A stretch of DNA of 64,000 bases from Mesostigma viride. Lineage: Eukaryota; Streptophyta; Mesostigmatophyceae; Mesostigmatales; Mesostigmataceae. Positions 55,921-64,000 of the stretch are shown piece by piece. The DNA lies in contig RPFO01000034.1 of NCBI GenBank assembly GCA_009746045.1, forward strand, positions 2,311,971 through 2,375,970. The letters are read 5' to 3'. A program made the position numbers and the translations under genes. Below the pieces are notes generated by a model. It was not told the DNA's origin. It saw only the letters and a program-made list of their open reading frames with translations, and did no database searches. Numbering within the stretch: the stretch's first letter is position 1; the number at the start of each line of letters is the position of its first letter.

Positions 55921-56307
55921 AGTTAGCATTTTGGGCAACCAATATGCTAAGTGGATGCAGTTTGGAAAGACCTTTCCAACGCCGTGCTGACCGCCTGAAA
56001 CAGACAAGGGACAAGAAAGATATCAAGTCCCGAAGTCCTAGCCATCCGTGGCCGACTAGGGTGCAGTCCTCTGGCATTGTGGACAGGACACGTGGCAGGC
56101 CGTGCCTGCACAGGCTTAGCCTGATTATCACGTGACTGTGGTCCACGTAGATCAGAGGAGCAGCAGCCTGTGACTGGTGGAATACTGGAGCTGGCACAGG
56201 TCTGCAAGGATACTAGGCCTTGCAGGCTTGTGACAGGTCCTGTACTTCCTAGGTTGCAGAGTCTAAGCAAATCCAGTTCGTCCTGGCTCTGCACTGATGC
56301 CAGTGGA
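55921..56307 (+). repeat. 3' LTR of the plus-strand element, truncated
   Basis: 387 bp, matching 48077-48463 with no difference noticed, then cut after CCAGTGGA and joined to an inverted LTR of the relative. About 255 bp of LTR are missing. Confidence 0.87.
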
Positions 56308-56960
56308 TTTGCACAGCAACTCGTCAGCAGAGCTTGTGAGCTCCTGGTCCTTGCCGGCTGGAATGACCCAAGGCTGCTGGCTAGCAACCTTTATCCTCAC
56401 ACCAGGCCTACGACCCTCGATAGGCTCGCCACTCGTCGTGACGACCAAGGTTCGTGTGTGAAGACGCTCGTTGCCTCGTTGAGCCTCGAGCTATATGCAA
56501 CCTCGTTCCATCCTTGTTCCTCGGTCATGAGCAACGCTGGGCAACGCTACATTGCCAGAGCCTCGTATCACTGCCTTGCATCCTCGTTGCAGGCAGCATA
56601 CAGGAATCTCTGGCTATCCTGTGTCTAGGACAGCACAGGACCTGCCACAGTCCTGCAAGGACTTACATCCTTGCAGACCTGCTGGCTGGTTACTGGCTTC
56701 TACTAGCCACAGTACCGTTGAGCCCTCAGTACACTGTGTCCCAGTCACGTGAGAGTCCAGGCTAAGCCTGTGCAGGCACGGCCTGCCACGTGTCCTGTCC
56801 ACTATGTCCTGAGTGTGCACCGCCCTCGCCCACCGGTCGGCAGTACTTCGGGACTTGATAACTTTCTAGTCCCTTGTCTGTTCTAGGCGGTTGACACGGC
56901 GTTGGAAAGGTCTCCTCAACCTGCATCCATCTAGCACATTGGTGCCCCAATATGCTAACT
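56308..56960 (-). repeat. 3' LTR of the minus-strand element
   Basis: Begins AGTTAGCATATTGGGG at 56960 on the minus strand. It shares blocks with the plus-strand LTR (GGACAGGACACGTGGCAGGC, CCTTTCCAACGCCGTG). The terminal ...CTAACT expected at its end is absent; it is cut at the junction 56307/56308. Confidence 0.8.
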
Positions 56961-57892
56961 CCAACCCTTTCTTGTTTTGGAGCTTGGACCAGCCTGAGAA
57001 CCTATCAGCCACTGTCCCCACAAGCCTTGAACATCTGATCCCTCCCAGAGACCAGACCTGCCTTTTCTTTTGGAACCTGAGGTGCCTCCAAATATTAGCT
57101 AGGCCTGCTCATTGGTTCAAAGGTTGCCCTCTGACCCACATGACATCCCAACCCTTTCTTTGGGAACCTGGTGTAGATTAAAGTTAGGTCTTCACTTAGT
57201 CAGAGGAGTTTGGATAGAGGAGTCCATGAACGTACTATTGTGAGTTCCTGGTCATCCAGTTATCACAGGCGCCCGTTCATATGGCGCCCGCCACGGAGCC
57301 TCCTTTATCTTTTAAATCCTTCCAAAGACTGAGAGAGCCCTGACAATGTTAGCCAACACATGGGGAGCCCATGTCCTCACTGAGTCTCACTCAGGATTCA
57401 TACATGCCAGGCTGAGGTCAGCTGGGGAATCGAACCCCACCCCATATCCTCCAGGTTTGGATCAGCTCCTGGAACTGAGCATCACAAACAACAAGACATG
57501 ACAATAACAAGATTATGTTTTATTATAAAGAGTATAACCCATAGTGAGGCCCCTGGCAACCACGTCCAACATGGTCACACAACCAGGGATTTTATTAGCA
57601 TGCAACAGGTTGGTTACAGAGAATATATACAAATGTACAGCAACCTGTTAGAGCCAACACTTGGGCTGCCCTTGCAGGGTCCATTCCATGAAGACCCAAG
57701 GCCCATTACAAAGTCCTTAAGACTCTTCTGCAGCTCCATGACAGAGCCAGGCGAAATTCTCAGCCAGGGGAGTGACTCCACCCTGACCCCTGTCCAGCAG
57801 AGTGTGTCTGAACTCTGAAGGACCTGCTGTCAGCCACCACGTGGCTGCCCAGCCCACTGGGATGCCTCCCACCTAGAGCAAGGCTGTTTGGT
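56961..57892 (-). other. Non-coding 3' internal region of the minus-strand element
   Basis: No ORF. Homologous in inverted orientation to 54910-55920. The polypurine tract is directly next to the LTR. Confidence 0.65.
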
Positions 57893-58650
57893 CTACTCTG
57901 GCCCTCCCCCCTTGGAGGCCATGAGCCCACGAAGCAAAGGGTATTGCAGCTCAGCCTTCTCCTCCAGCTTGGTGAGAGCATCTGCAGGGTTGTCCACGCC
58001 AGCCACATGTTCAATGTTAGCTAAGCAAGACATTTCCTTGAGCAACAAATAATCAAGGTCCCTGCTCCTGGCCAGCTGCCTGTGCACAAACTGCACCATG
58101 CCCATGCTGTCAGTTCTTACCAGTGTGTGCATCTGCAACCGACAGGAAGCCACTTGACATAGCTGGTAAAATAGCTCCCTCAAGTAAAGAGCAGTATGAA
58201 GCCCTTCACAGATTGCCCTGCACTCAGCAATGTCACTGCTGGGAGTTACCCTGTTCTGCAACCGACTGTACCAGCAGACCAGAGAGGACTGTTCCTGCAC
58301 CAGGGATATTAATGCTGCTGCACGGCCCCTGACCTCTGTGACCTTCCTACTATCCATAGAACTGTCCACATAGAGCATCATGTCAAAAGGCCTGTACAAA
58401 TCCAAAGGACCCAGCATGAGAGGGGGAGACATGCGAACAGCCTCTACCACTCTCTCAGCACCCACCTCAACCAGTTGGGAATCGGTCAACCGACTCAGTA
58501 CCAACAGGTCAGGAGCACAAATGCTGGCCAGCCATGCCAACATACCTCGTATTGTTGCACATCTGGCCTGGGTGATGGGCTCCTGCAAGGCATCTATGAT
58601 CTGCTGAGGATAATCCTTACCACCCTCCAGCTGGATGGACCATGTACCCT
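57893..58650 (-). CDS. Pol, end of RT and RNase H (minus-strand element)
   Basis: The frame reads GGKDYPQQIIDALQEPI, LVLSRLTDSQLVEVG, MLYVDSSMDSRK, DIAECRAICEGLHTALYLRE, VRTDSMGMVQFV and VAGVDNPADALTK, ending near 57893. Here the RT end and RNase H are continuous in one frame, unlike in the plus-strand element. It is offset from the preceding RT frame by an indel at about 58650. Confidence 0.85.
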
Positions 58651-60611
58651 GCTTGGACCAAGGTCGCCTGCATTCCACAAAACACCATGGGCTCATTCTC
58701 AACCATGTACTGGATCTTACCCAGTTCAAACCGTTTCTGGATCCTGGCCAGAGTCAACTCTTGCCAAGTGGGATGGCCCAGGAGATGCAGATCATCACCA
58801 TGCAGGGAGGCAAACGCTGGCAGCCCCTCATAGCTACCCTGAAACAGACAAGGATCAACTGGAGAGACTGAGAGACCACAGACAGACCTGAGGTACTTCT
58901 CCAAGCTCTTCCTCCAGATGATGGGACTCGATCTAAGGCCTTCCACGCCTTTGAGAATCCTCAAATACCTCGTCTTCAGCTCTGCCCTCCACACTGCAGG
59001 CACCTTAACAAAGAAAGGGGGTATTGTGCGCCAAGTATCCTGTGCTTCCTGCTGATCACCCTTAAGAAAAGCCCTCTTGAAATCTACCAACACAGAGCTA
59101 TAGGGTATCCCCTTCTGCAGAAAAGACAAATAAATGCACAACAAAATCCTCCATGTATCATGCAGCATCCCTGGTGTGTAAAGCTCCTCATCTGCTAACT
59201 GTCCAGTGCCATGGTACTCAGTCACAACTGGTCTAACATGTGGCACCTGCACGCCATCTACCTCCTTGAGCTTGAGGACAAACATCAATCTGAGCAGCTG
59301 GTGATCCTCAGGGAGGACATCCACAGGCTCTGCACAGTTGGCAACTATCCACTCATGCCCAGAAGCAACAAAGCCAAGAGTCCATGCCTTAGCCATCTTG
59401 GGGCTTTGCATCATCTCCACTAGCTTGCGCCAAGGTACAGGACTCGTTCCTGGGATCTGGTACCTCTGCACACCCAACTCACGTGGGTCAAACGTAGTAG
59501 GGAGGATCAGCAGGTCCCCAGCAATGGGCTCCTTTGTATCAGGACCCTCTGCCTCTAGACCCCTCACAGCCCTTACAGCCACACTAAGACCCTGGGAGTA
59601 GCGATATCTCTGCAAGGGAAGGCGGCCCTGCCCTTCTAATGCTAGCTCCTCAGAGGATATCCTCACCCCTGGTAAGCACAAGAAGTTCTGACCTAGAATG
59701 GCAGGCCCCTGATACCCTTCAACCACACTGAACGTGGTGGGCACCCCCAGGATAGGCACACTCACTTCTCCCAAGATCTTCATGGACACATTCCCAGAGA
59801 AATCAGACACAGCTAGGCAGCTAGGGGATGACCACTGCAAGCCTGCAGCATCCTCTACCCTTAGAATGGACACCTGTGAGTTGGTATCCACTTCTAGTGC
59901 TGGTGCCCCACATGACCCCCATCCCGTGAGCTTAGATACCTTGGGATCACGCTTGCTGTTCTGCAGAGCTCGAATGATGTCCGCCATAAGCAGCCCCCTG
60001 GACTGTGGTGCAGCCCTGGCCACCTCTGGCCTTGTGACAGACGTCTCAGCAGACTCCTGCTCACCCTCATCCATCCAGGACAGACCATAATCCAAGCATG
60101 GTGGGTTAGCATCTGCTGCCTGGCTCTCATCCTGCTCATCTCCCTCCAAGGGAGGATCAGGGCCGTCTTCAGGCCAGATTGCAGTTGGCCTTCTCTCCTT
60201 GACGTGAGCCCAGGATAGCCTGTACACGTGCTTGGGATTACTCTCCAAAGCCACCAGACAAGAATGGTTAGCTTCCTCAACATGGGTTACCTGCCCATCT
60301 TGCCACTTGCCACGCTTGCCTGGTAATGACGGTTCCTTCCACATCCTGACCCTCAGTCCCACCTGGGGCCTCAGCATTTTCCAACCCTTGTCCTTACGCC
60401 TCAATCTGGAAAACACCCTGTCTGCCTTCTTCAGGCAGGCTGCCACCACGTCCTGTGATAGCATACCAAACTGCAATGCCAGGGGAGAGACTGCCACACC
60501 ATCATAGTAATAGGTTACCCTGTGGTTAAGCTGCTCCTCAATCCCCTTACACCAAGCTGCTTTCTCTAGAGCTGATGCCACAACAGGCACACTCCTAGCT
60601 GCTAGCACCAC
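58617..60611 (-). CDS. Pol, integrase C-terminus, protease and RT (minus-strand element)
   Basis: 664 codons open in one frame. Integrase C-terminus (AAWCKGIEEQLNHRVTYYYD, WKEPSLPGKRGKWQDG), linker, aspartic protease (LEVDTNSQVSIL, about 59880-59900; QGPAILGQNFL), then RT (LVDFKRAFLKGD, about 59065; LHGDDLHLLG, about 58797). This copy proves that integrase, protease and RT are in this order in one continuous reading frame. The order is therefore not an artefact of the frameshifts in the plus-strand copy. It ends by frameshift near 58650. Confidence 0.9.
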   Translation of the reverse strand: MVLAARSVPVVASALEKAAWCKGIEEQLNHRVTYYYDGVAVSPLALQFGMLSQDVVAACLKKADRVFSRLRRKDKGWKMLRPQVGLRVRMWKEPSLPGKRGKWQDGQVTHVEEANHSCLVALESNPKHVYRLSWAHVKERRPTAIWPEDGPDPPLEGDEQDESQAADANPPCLDYGLSWMDEGEQESAETSVTRPEVARAAPQSRGLLMADIIRALQNSKRDPKVSKLTGWGSCGAPALEVDTNSQVSILRVEDAAGLQWSSPSCLAVSDFSGNVSMKILGEVSVPILGVPTTFSVVEGYQGPAILGQNFLCLPGVRISSEELALEGQGRLPLQRYRYSQGLSVAVRAVRGLEAEGPDTKEPIAGDLLILPTTFDPRELGVQRYQIPGTSPVPWRKLVEMMQSPKMAKAWTLGFVASGHEWIVANCAEPVDVLPEDHQLLRLMFVLKLKEVDGVQVPHVRPVVTEYHGTGQLADEELYTPGMLHDTWRILLCIYLSFLQKGIPYSSVLVDFKRAFLKGDQQEAQDTWRTIPPFFVKVPAVWRAELKTRYLRILKGVEGLRSSPIIWRKSLEKYLRSVCGLSVSPVDPCLFQGSYEGLPAFASLHGDDLHLLGHPTWQELTLARIQKRFELGKIQYMVENEPMVFCGMQATLVQAGYMVHPAGGW

Positions 60612-60639
60612 TGTTTTTACTTCACGTATAGATCTCTCT

Positions 60640-61483
60640 ACAGCTCCCTGCTGCCCATGGATTCCCTAGGGACCACTACCAACTTACAAGGAAGCTGGTC
60701 AGCCAGCTTGATCAAGCAGTCAAACTGCAAGTCAGCTTGCACCTTGGTGTACACCCCAAAGCCTGGCAACAAAGACTGGAGACCCATCAACAGCTGATGC
60801 TCCTGCATTCCAGGAAGAATGGTCAGCAACCTATATCTGCTAAACCTATCCACCCCCACCAACAGATACATGCCCCTGATGTGTTGGATGTCCACCTGGA
60901 TATCCCCCCGCTCTCTAGCAGGTTCTCTGGCATGGGACTGTGGGAGGCGAACAGCATTCTCCTGACAGACACAATTCTGAGCAGCTGCACTGCAGGCCTC
61001 TAGCAAAGGCTCCTTGCCAATCTTCCAAGCAAACATCTCTGCCTGCTTAGAGTGACCAAAGATATGGTGTAGAGTGTTTCCAGCCTGAGCATAGCTCAAC
61101 CCCCTGTCAGCCTGGCTGCACAGAGAGGAACGTGACAAAGACTGTGTGCTTGGGATAGCACGACCCACCTGCTGTTCTCTTGCTCCAGGGACCTCCTCCA
61201 AGGTAGCTCGGCTCCCAGAGCCAGCCCCGGTTCCCACAGAAGCTGCAGGTCCTTCCAGTCTGGCGGCTTGACTCCCAGAGTCAACCCCAACAACTGGAGA
61301 CCCTGCACCTGCCACAGGCACAGGGAATTCCACTGCTGCAGCAGCGTTATTGCAATCATTGAGTGGAAGCACCTCATCATTCCCAACCCCTTGCTGCTGC
61401 ACAAGAGGGACACCCCCATTACTATGTACAACTGTTCGTCCCACTAGGGGTGATTGACTATTTACAGGGGACAACATCTCAAG
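60640..61483 (-). CDS. Pol, N-terminal linker and integrase core (minus-strand element)
   Basis: Starts directly after the gag TGA (61484-61486) in the gag frame: LEMLSPVNSQSPLV. It has the HHCC zinc domain (NTLHHIFGHSKQ ... QNCVCQEN) and the first two catalytic aspartates (IQVDIQH, VQADLQFD). It runs to VVPRES near 60655, where one base is missing compared with the plus-strand element and the frame breaks. The catalytic Glu (GAVERSIR in the relative) falls at that break. Confidence 0.85.
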
Positions 61484-61486
61484 TCA
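61480..61486 (-). promoter_or_regulatory. In-frame TGA-CTT between gag and pol
   Basis: Minus-strand TGA CTTG, in the same place as TGA CTAG at 51336-51342. UGA followed by C is the leakiest stop context; the CUA core is not fully kept here. Confidence 0.5.
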
Positions 61487-62557
61487 TGGCTTACCCACCT
61501 GGCCAGAGCCTGCTCCAGCAGACTTGGCCTGGTCTGGGCAGTCACGTCGCCAATGACCCGTCCTGCCACATCCAAAGCACTTGTCATCCTTCCCAGCAGC
61601 AGCCTTCTTCAGGCCACCCTGGTTCTGGCTGCTCTGACTGGCCTGGGTGCCCTGGCCCTGGCTCTTGCCTTGCCCTTGGCCACCCTTGTTCTGCTGACCA
61701 CCCTGGTGACCACCAGCCTGCTGCTGACCCTTGCCTTTGGATCCCTGCTGCTGGCCCTTGCCACCCTGGTTACCATTCTGCCTGCGCCTGTTAGCCCTCT
61801 GACGCCTACTAGGTCTGGTTTCTCCCTGAGCACCCTGCCCAGGGGCGTCACCATGGACCTGATGAGCGGAGGCTGAAGGGGCACCAGTCACCTGGATTGC
61901 CTTGCAAGCAGCATTGTCAGATGGACGGATATTGAAAATAACCTTTTGCAAGGCTGGCCACGTCCCATCTGTCTGATCAGCAAACATCCTAGCTGCATTT
62001 CTCCCATCCACACTCAGCCCCATGCGATCCAGGAAGTAATCTGCCACTGCTCTATCAGTCAGATTGAAGCCATGCTTGGCCCCCTTCTCCCTGATGCGTG
62101 TGAGCCGCTGCAGCTCCTCAGCTATTGTGCCCTTGATCTCAAAGGTATCATAGCTGAGCTTATAGTGATTAGTGAGGTTGAGTACCTTATCAGAAAACTC
62201 CTGACGTAGGCCCTCTAGGAACTGAGACCAAGTCAGCTTGTCCTTGACAGCCTGCCTAGCCTTGTCCCTCACCCGCTCACTTGAATCCCTATTAGTCGTG
62301 GATGTGTGGAATACCTGCACAAGGTTGACAGTGGGATCTACAGAGCATGAAACTAGCTCCATATCCTCCAACCACTTGTCTAGCTCTTCCTGTCCCACAG
62401 GAGGCTTGAGAGGCTTCTGGCCATTCATCACAGCCACAGCACTCATATGAGGTCTAGTCCCAGGCAAAGCACGAGGGTCACTGCCAATGACAGCAGCTCC
62501 TACTGGTGCTAATGGCGCAGGAACATAGCTGCAGGAACACCAGACGGAGGCACACAT
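61484..62557 (-). CDS. Gag with CCHC zinc knuckle (minus-strand element)
   Basis: The open frame contains the helical Gag domain (KWLEDMELVSCSVDPTVNLV, FLEGLRQEFSDKVLNLTNHY, ADYFLDRMGLSVDGRNAARM). A Gly/Gln/Lys-rich linker and the zinc knuckle CFGCGRTGHWRRDC (about 61590-61545) follow, ending in TGA at 61486-61484. The disordered N-terminus expected from the plus-strand homologue lies at about 62560-62850 in another frame (GKRPCVPPSGVPAAM matches GKRPHVDVLSPVPAG), so an indel near 62560 splits the gene. Confidence 0.85.
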   Translation of the reverse strand: MCASVWCSCSYVPAPLAPVGAAVIGSDPRALPGTRPHMSAVAVMNGQKPLKPPVGQEELDKWLEDMELVSCSVDPTVNLVQVFHTSTTNRDSSERVRDKARQAVKDKLTWSQFLEGLRQEFSDKVLNLTNHYKLSYDTFEIKGTIAEELQRLTRIREKGAKHGFNLTDRAVADYFLDRMGLSVDGRNAARMFADQTDGTWPALQKVIFNIRPSDNAACKAIQVTGAPSASAHQVHGDAPGQGAQGETRPSRRQRANRRRQNGNQGGKGQQQGSKGKGQQQAGGHQGGQQNKGGQGQGKSQGQGTQASQSSQNQGGLKKAAAGKDDKCFGCGRTGHWRRDCPDQAKSAGAGSGQVGKP

Positions 62558-63239
62558 GGTCTCTTACCAGGTGCTTGCCGTTCAGCATCATTCTGGCCCT
62601 CCCCCGTCAGCACCACGCCGTCGGTTGGCCACCCTGCACGCTCCTCCCCTTGTGCCACCTCTTTCCTCTTCCGGTTGGAGCCCTCCTGCCATTGACGCCC
62701 TCTGCCGTTGGGATCGCCTGTCCCTCTGGCACGACGTTGGCGGGGCCTCCCGTGTCTGCCCTTGCCTCACCCCCGCCATCCCCCGCTCCGCCCCGCTCCC
62801 GCTGCCGCCCCGCGCGTGTTACGAAGCATTATAGAATACACAGAAACACACGCAGATATGGCTGCTGGAACCCACTCAGGCTCACGCACTTACTCCAGAC
62901 GAGGCCGCCTCCTGGCTTGCACTCGCCTGCCCCTCCTCACGGTCTGGACGCTGCTCAACACCCTCAGCAACCGGTGTGGCTGCTGCTGCCTCTGCGACAA
63001 TCTGGAGGTTGGGTTAAACTCTCCCAGCACGCAGGTCACAGGTCGCCCGTCTCCTTGCGTTCGACTGGATGTTGTGTCTCACCTGGGTTGCGATGCCAAG
63101 CAAGTCGCGTACCCACCGCTTACCGCCGCCGACAGCTCGTTCTGCTCGCCTCGGCCGTAACGGTCGTACTCGTGAGTCACCTCACGAGGGAATGCAGATC
63201 AGCTCTCTGCCTTCCTCGTAGGTCTCGGTAGTGCCGTCG

Positions 63240-64000
63240 CCCTCGTTTATCTGCTGGGCTGAGCGCTTGACGGAGCCCTCTGGCTTGTCAGTCCACTCAA
63301 ATGGACGTCTTCAGGCGTCTTCTCGACCCCCGTGACAATCTCCACCTCCGGACCCCACGCAGTGGTGGTTTCCGGCCTCGGTGTATCAAGCCTTGAGTAT
63401 ACCCCGAAAGGCTGCGTGGTAATAAAGAACCTGTCTGCGTACCCTCTCGACTCTTGCAAAAGGACAGCAACAAGATTCTCAATGGTTTGGGCAAATACCT
63501 CTGCCGTGCTCCAAGGATTTACCGTCTCCCGAGCACGCGCGTTCCGGATGATGTCGGCGTCTGGTACCCCCTCTCCTAGCACTGCTGTCGCCACCCAGTG
63601 GTTAAACAGTCGGGTGCTGCCGAGCGCTGTTGCCACAATCTGGCTAAGCGCCTCCCTGGCTAGGTCGAGACCGGCAAGCGTGATATGGGCGCCCTGATAA
63701 GCGACCTCCACACGATTAGCAGTTTCAGCTAGCGCGTCACGTAGCGCACCAACTCTTCCACCGCCACTCGCCCCGTCTCACCTGGAGAAATCACGACGCG
63801 AGCCCGTTGAATAATCGGGTCCGCCGCCGCTGGCCTGCTGCCTCCCCCACTCACCGCCACCCACCCCTCTTCTGCCAAGTGCCTCGCTACGTAGGCCGCT
63901 TGCACGAATGTTGGAGCGTTTGCTTGGTTACGGTAGGGGAAAAACGCTTGCGCGTCTCTCTGCTCGTTCGCCTCACCAGCACCGTGGCTGCTTGACGATG
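63240..64000 (-). CDS. ORF0 homologue, partial (minus-strand element)
   Basis: Homologue of 48744-49877. From the right edge: APTFVQAAYVARHLAEEGWV, then a frameshift near 63735, then VAYQGAHITLAGLDLAREAL, STRLFNHWVATAVLGEGV, LLQESRGYADRFFITTQPFG. The landmarks of the plus-strand protein are all present in order, with many conservative changes between them. The start codon is outside the window and the C-terminal part is degraded. Function unknown. Confidence 0.65.

Larger units (their letters stand above)
48077..56307 (+). mobile_element. Copia-related LTR retrotransposon, plus strand
   Basis: The 5' LTR is 48077-48718 and the 3' LTR is 55921-56307. The latter matches the first 387 bases of the 5' LTR without a difference that I could find and is then truncated. 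Internal genes in order: ORF0, Gag, integrase, protease, RT, RNase H. A polypurine tract AAGAAAGGGTTGG precedes the 3' LTR. The left flank is the gypsy LTR. No target duplication can be seen on the right because the element is fused there to a minus-strand relative. Two single-base deletions disturb pol. Confidence 0.88.
56308..64000 (-). mobile_element. Copia-related LTR retrotransposon, minus strand, running off the window
   Basis: Mirror image of the previous element. Reading leftward: ORF0, Gag, TGA, integrase, protease, RT, RNase H, 3' internal region, polypurine tract AAGAAAGGGTTGG, and a 3' LTR truncated at 56308. Proteins are clearly homologous to the plus-strand element but diverged, so it is a separate subfamily copy and not an inverted duplicate. 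The 5' LTR lies beyond the right edge. Confidence 0.87.

Noticed and set aside
62506-63231. Plus-strand ORF of 241 codons
   Set aside because: Antisense of the Gag N-terminus and ORF0 of the minus-strand element.

Overview
This is a repeat-saturated piece of a eukaryotic nuclear genome. One host gene with GT-AG introns lies at about 2.3-9.9 kb, and nearly everything else is transposable elements nested in one another. The mix fits the green lineage, most likely a green alga: copia- and gypsy-type LTR elements, a CACTA element with Tnp2, DUF4218-like and DUF4216-like parts, LINEs, and a primer binding site resembling initiator tRNA-Met. A multi-pass membrane protein with a long disordered tail also fits. 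The genus cannot be read from the sequence.

Layout, left to right. 1-1586: end of a TTAA-targeting DNA transposon, whose second, complete copy is at 43503-45815. 1597-1832: short SINE-like insertion ending in a hairpin and a (TTAA)n tail. 2302-9852: partial multi-exon gene for a polytopic membrane protein, with satellite DNA in its introns. 10405-13098: 5'-truncated LINE with target-site duplication. 13669-16601: three more LINE pieces on the minus strand. From 16602 begins an old, degraded gypsy element. Its pieces (LTR/leader, gag, protease, RT, RNase H, second LTR) are scattered to about 48.1 kb by later insertions.

The insertions into the gypsy element are well delimited. 17790-22740 is a 5-kb non-autonomous LTR element encoding only Gag-protease (TSD CGCTG). 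24932-42313 is a 17.4-kb copia-related element (TSD GTAGC). It carries a Gag with 274 consecutive Asn codons and contains an 8.06-kb CACTA transposon at 33180-41243 (TIR CACTAGGAACTC). 43503-45815 is the TTAA transposon. The second gypsy LTR is cut by another copia-related element (48077-56307, plus strand). That element is fused tail-to-tail to a relative on the minus strand (56308 to beyond the window).

The most unusual biology is in the three copia-related elements. All have the order Gag - zinc knuckle - integrase - protease - RT - RNase H, with the protease after the integrase instead of before it. All have HGDD in the RT active site and LTR ends AGTT...AACT. The two at 48-64 kb also carry a conserved extra ORF before gag and join gag to pol across one in-frame UGA followed by CU, a leaky-stop context. 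Most coding regions are broken by single-base indels, so I describe them as near-intact copies, not as proven active elements.
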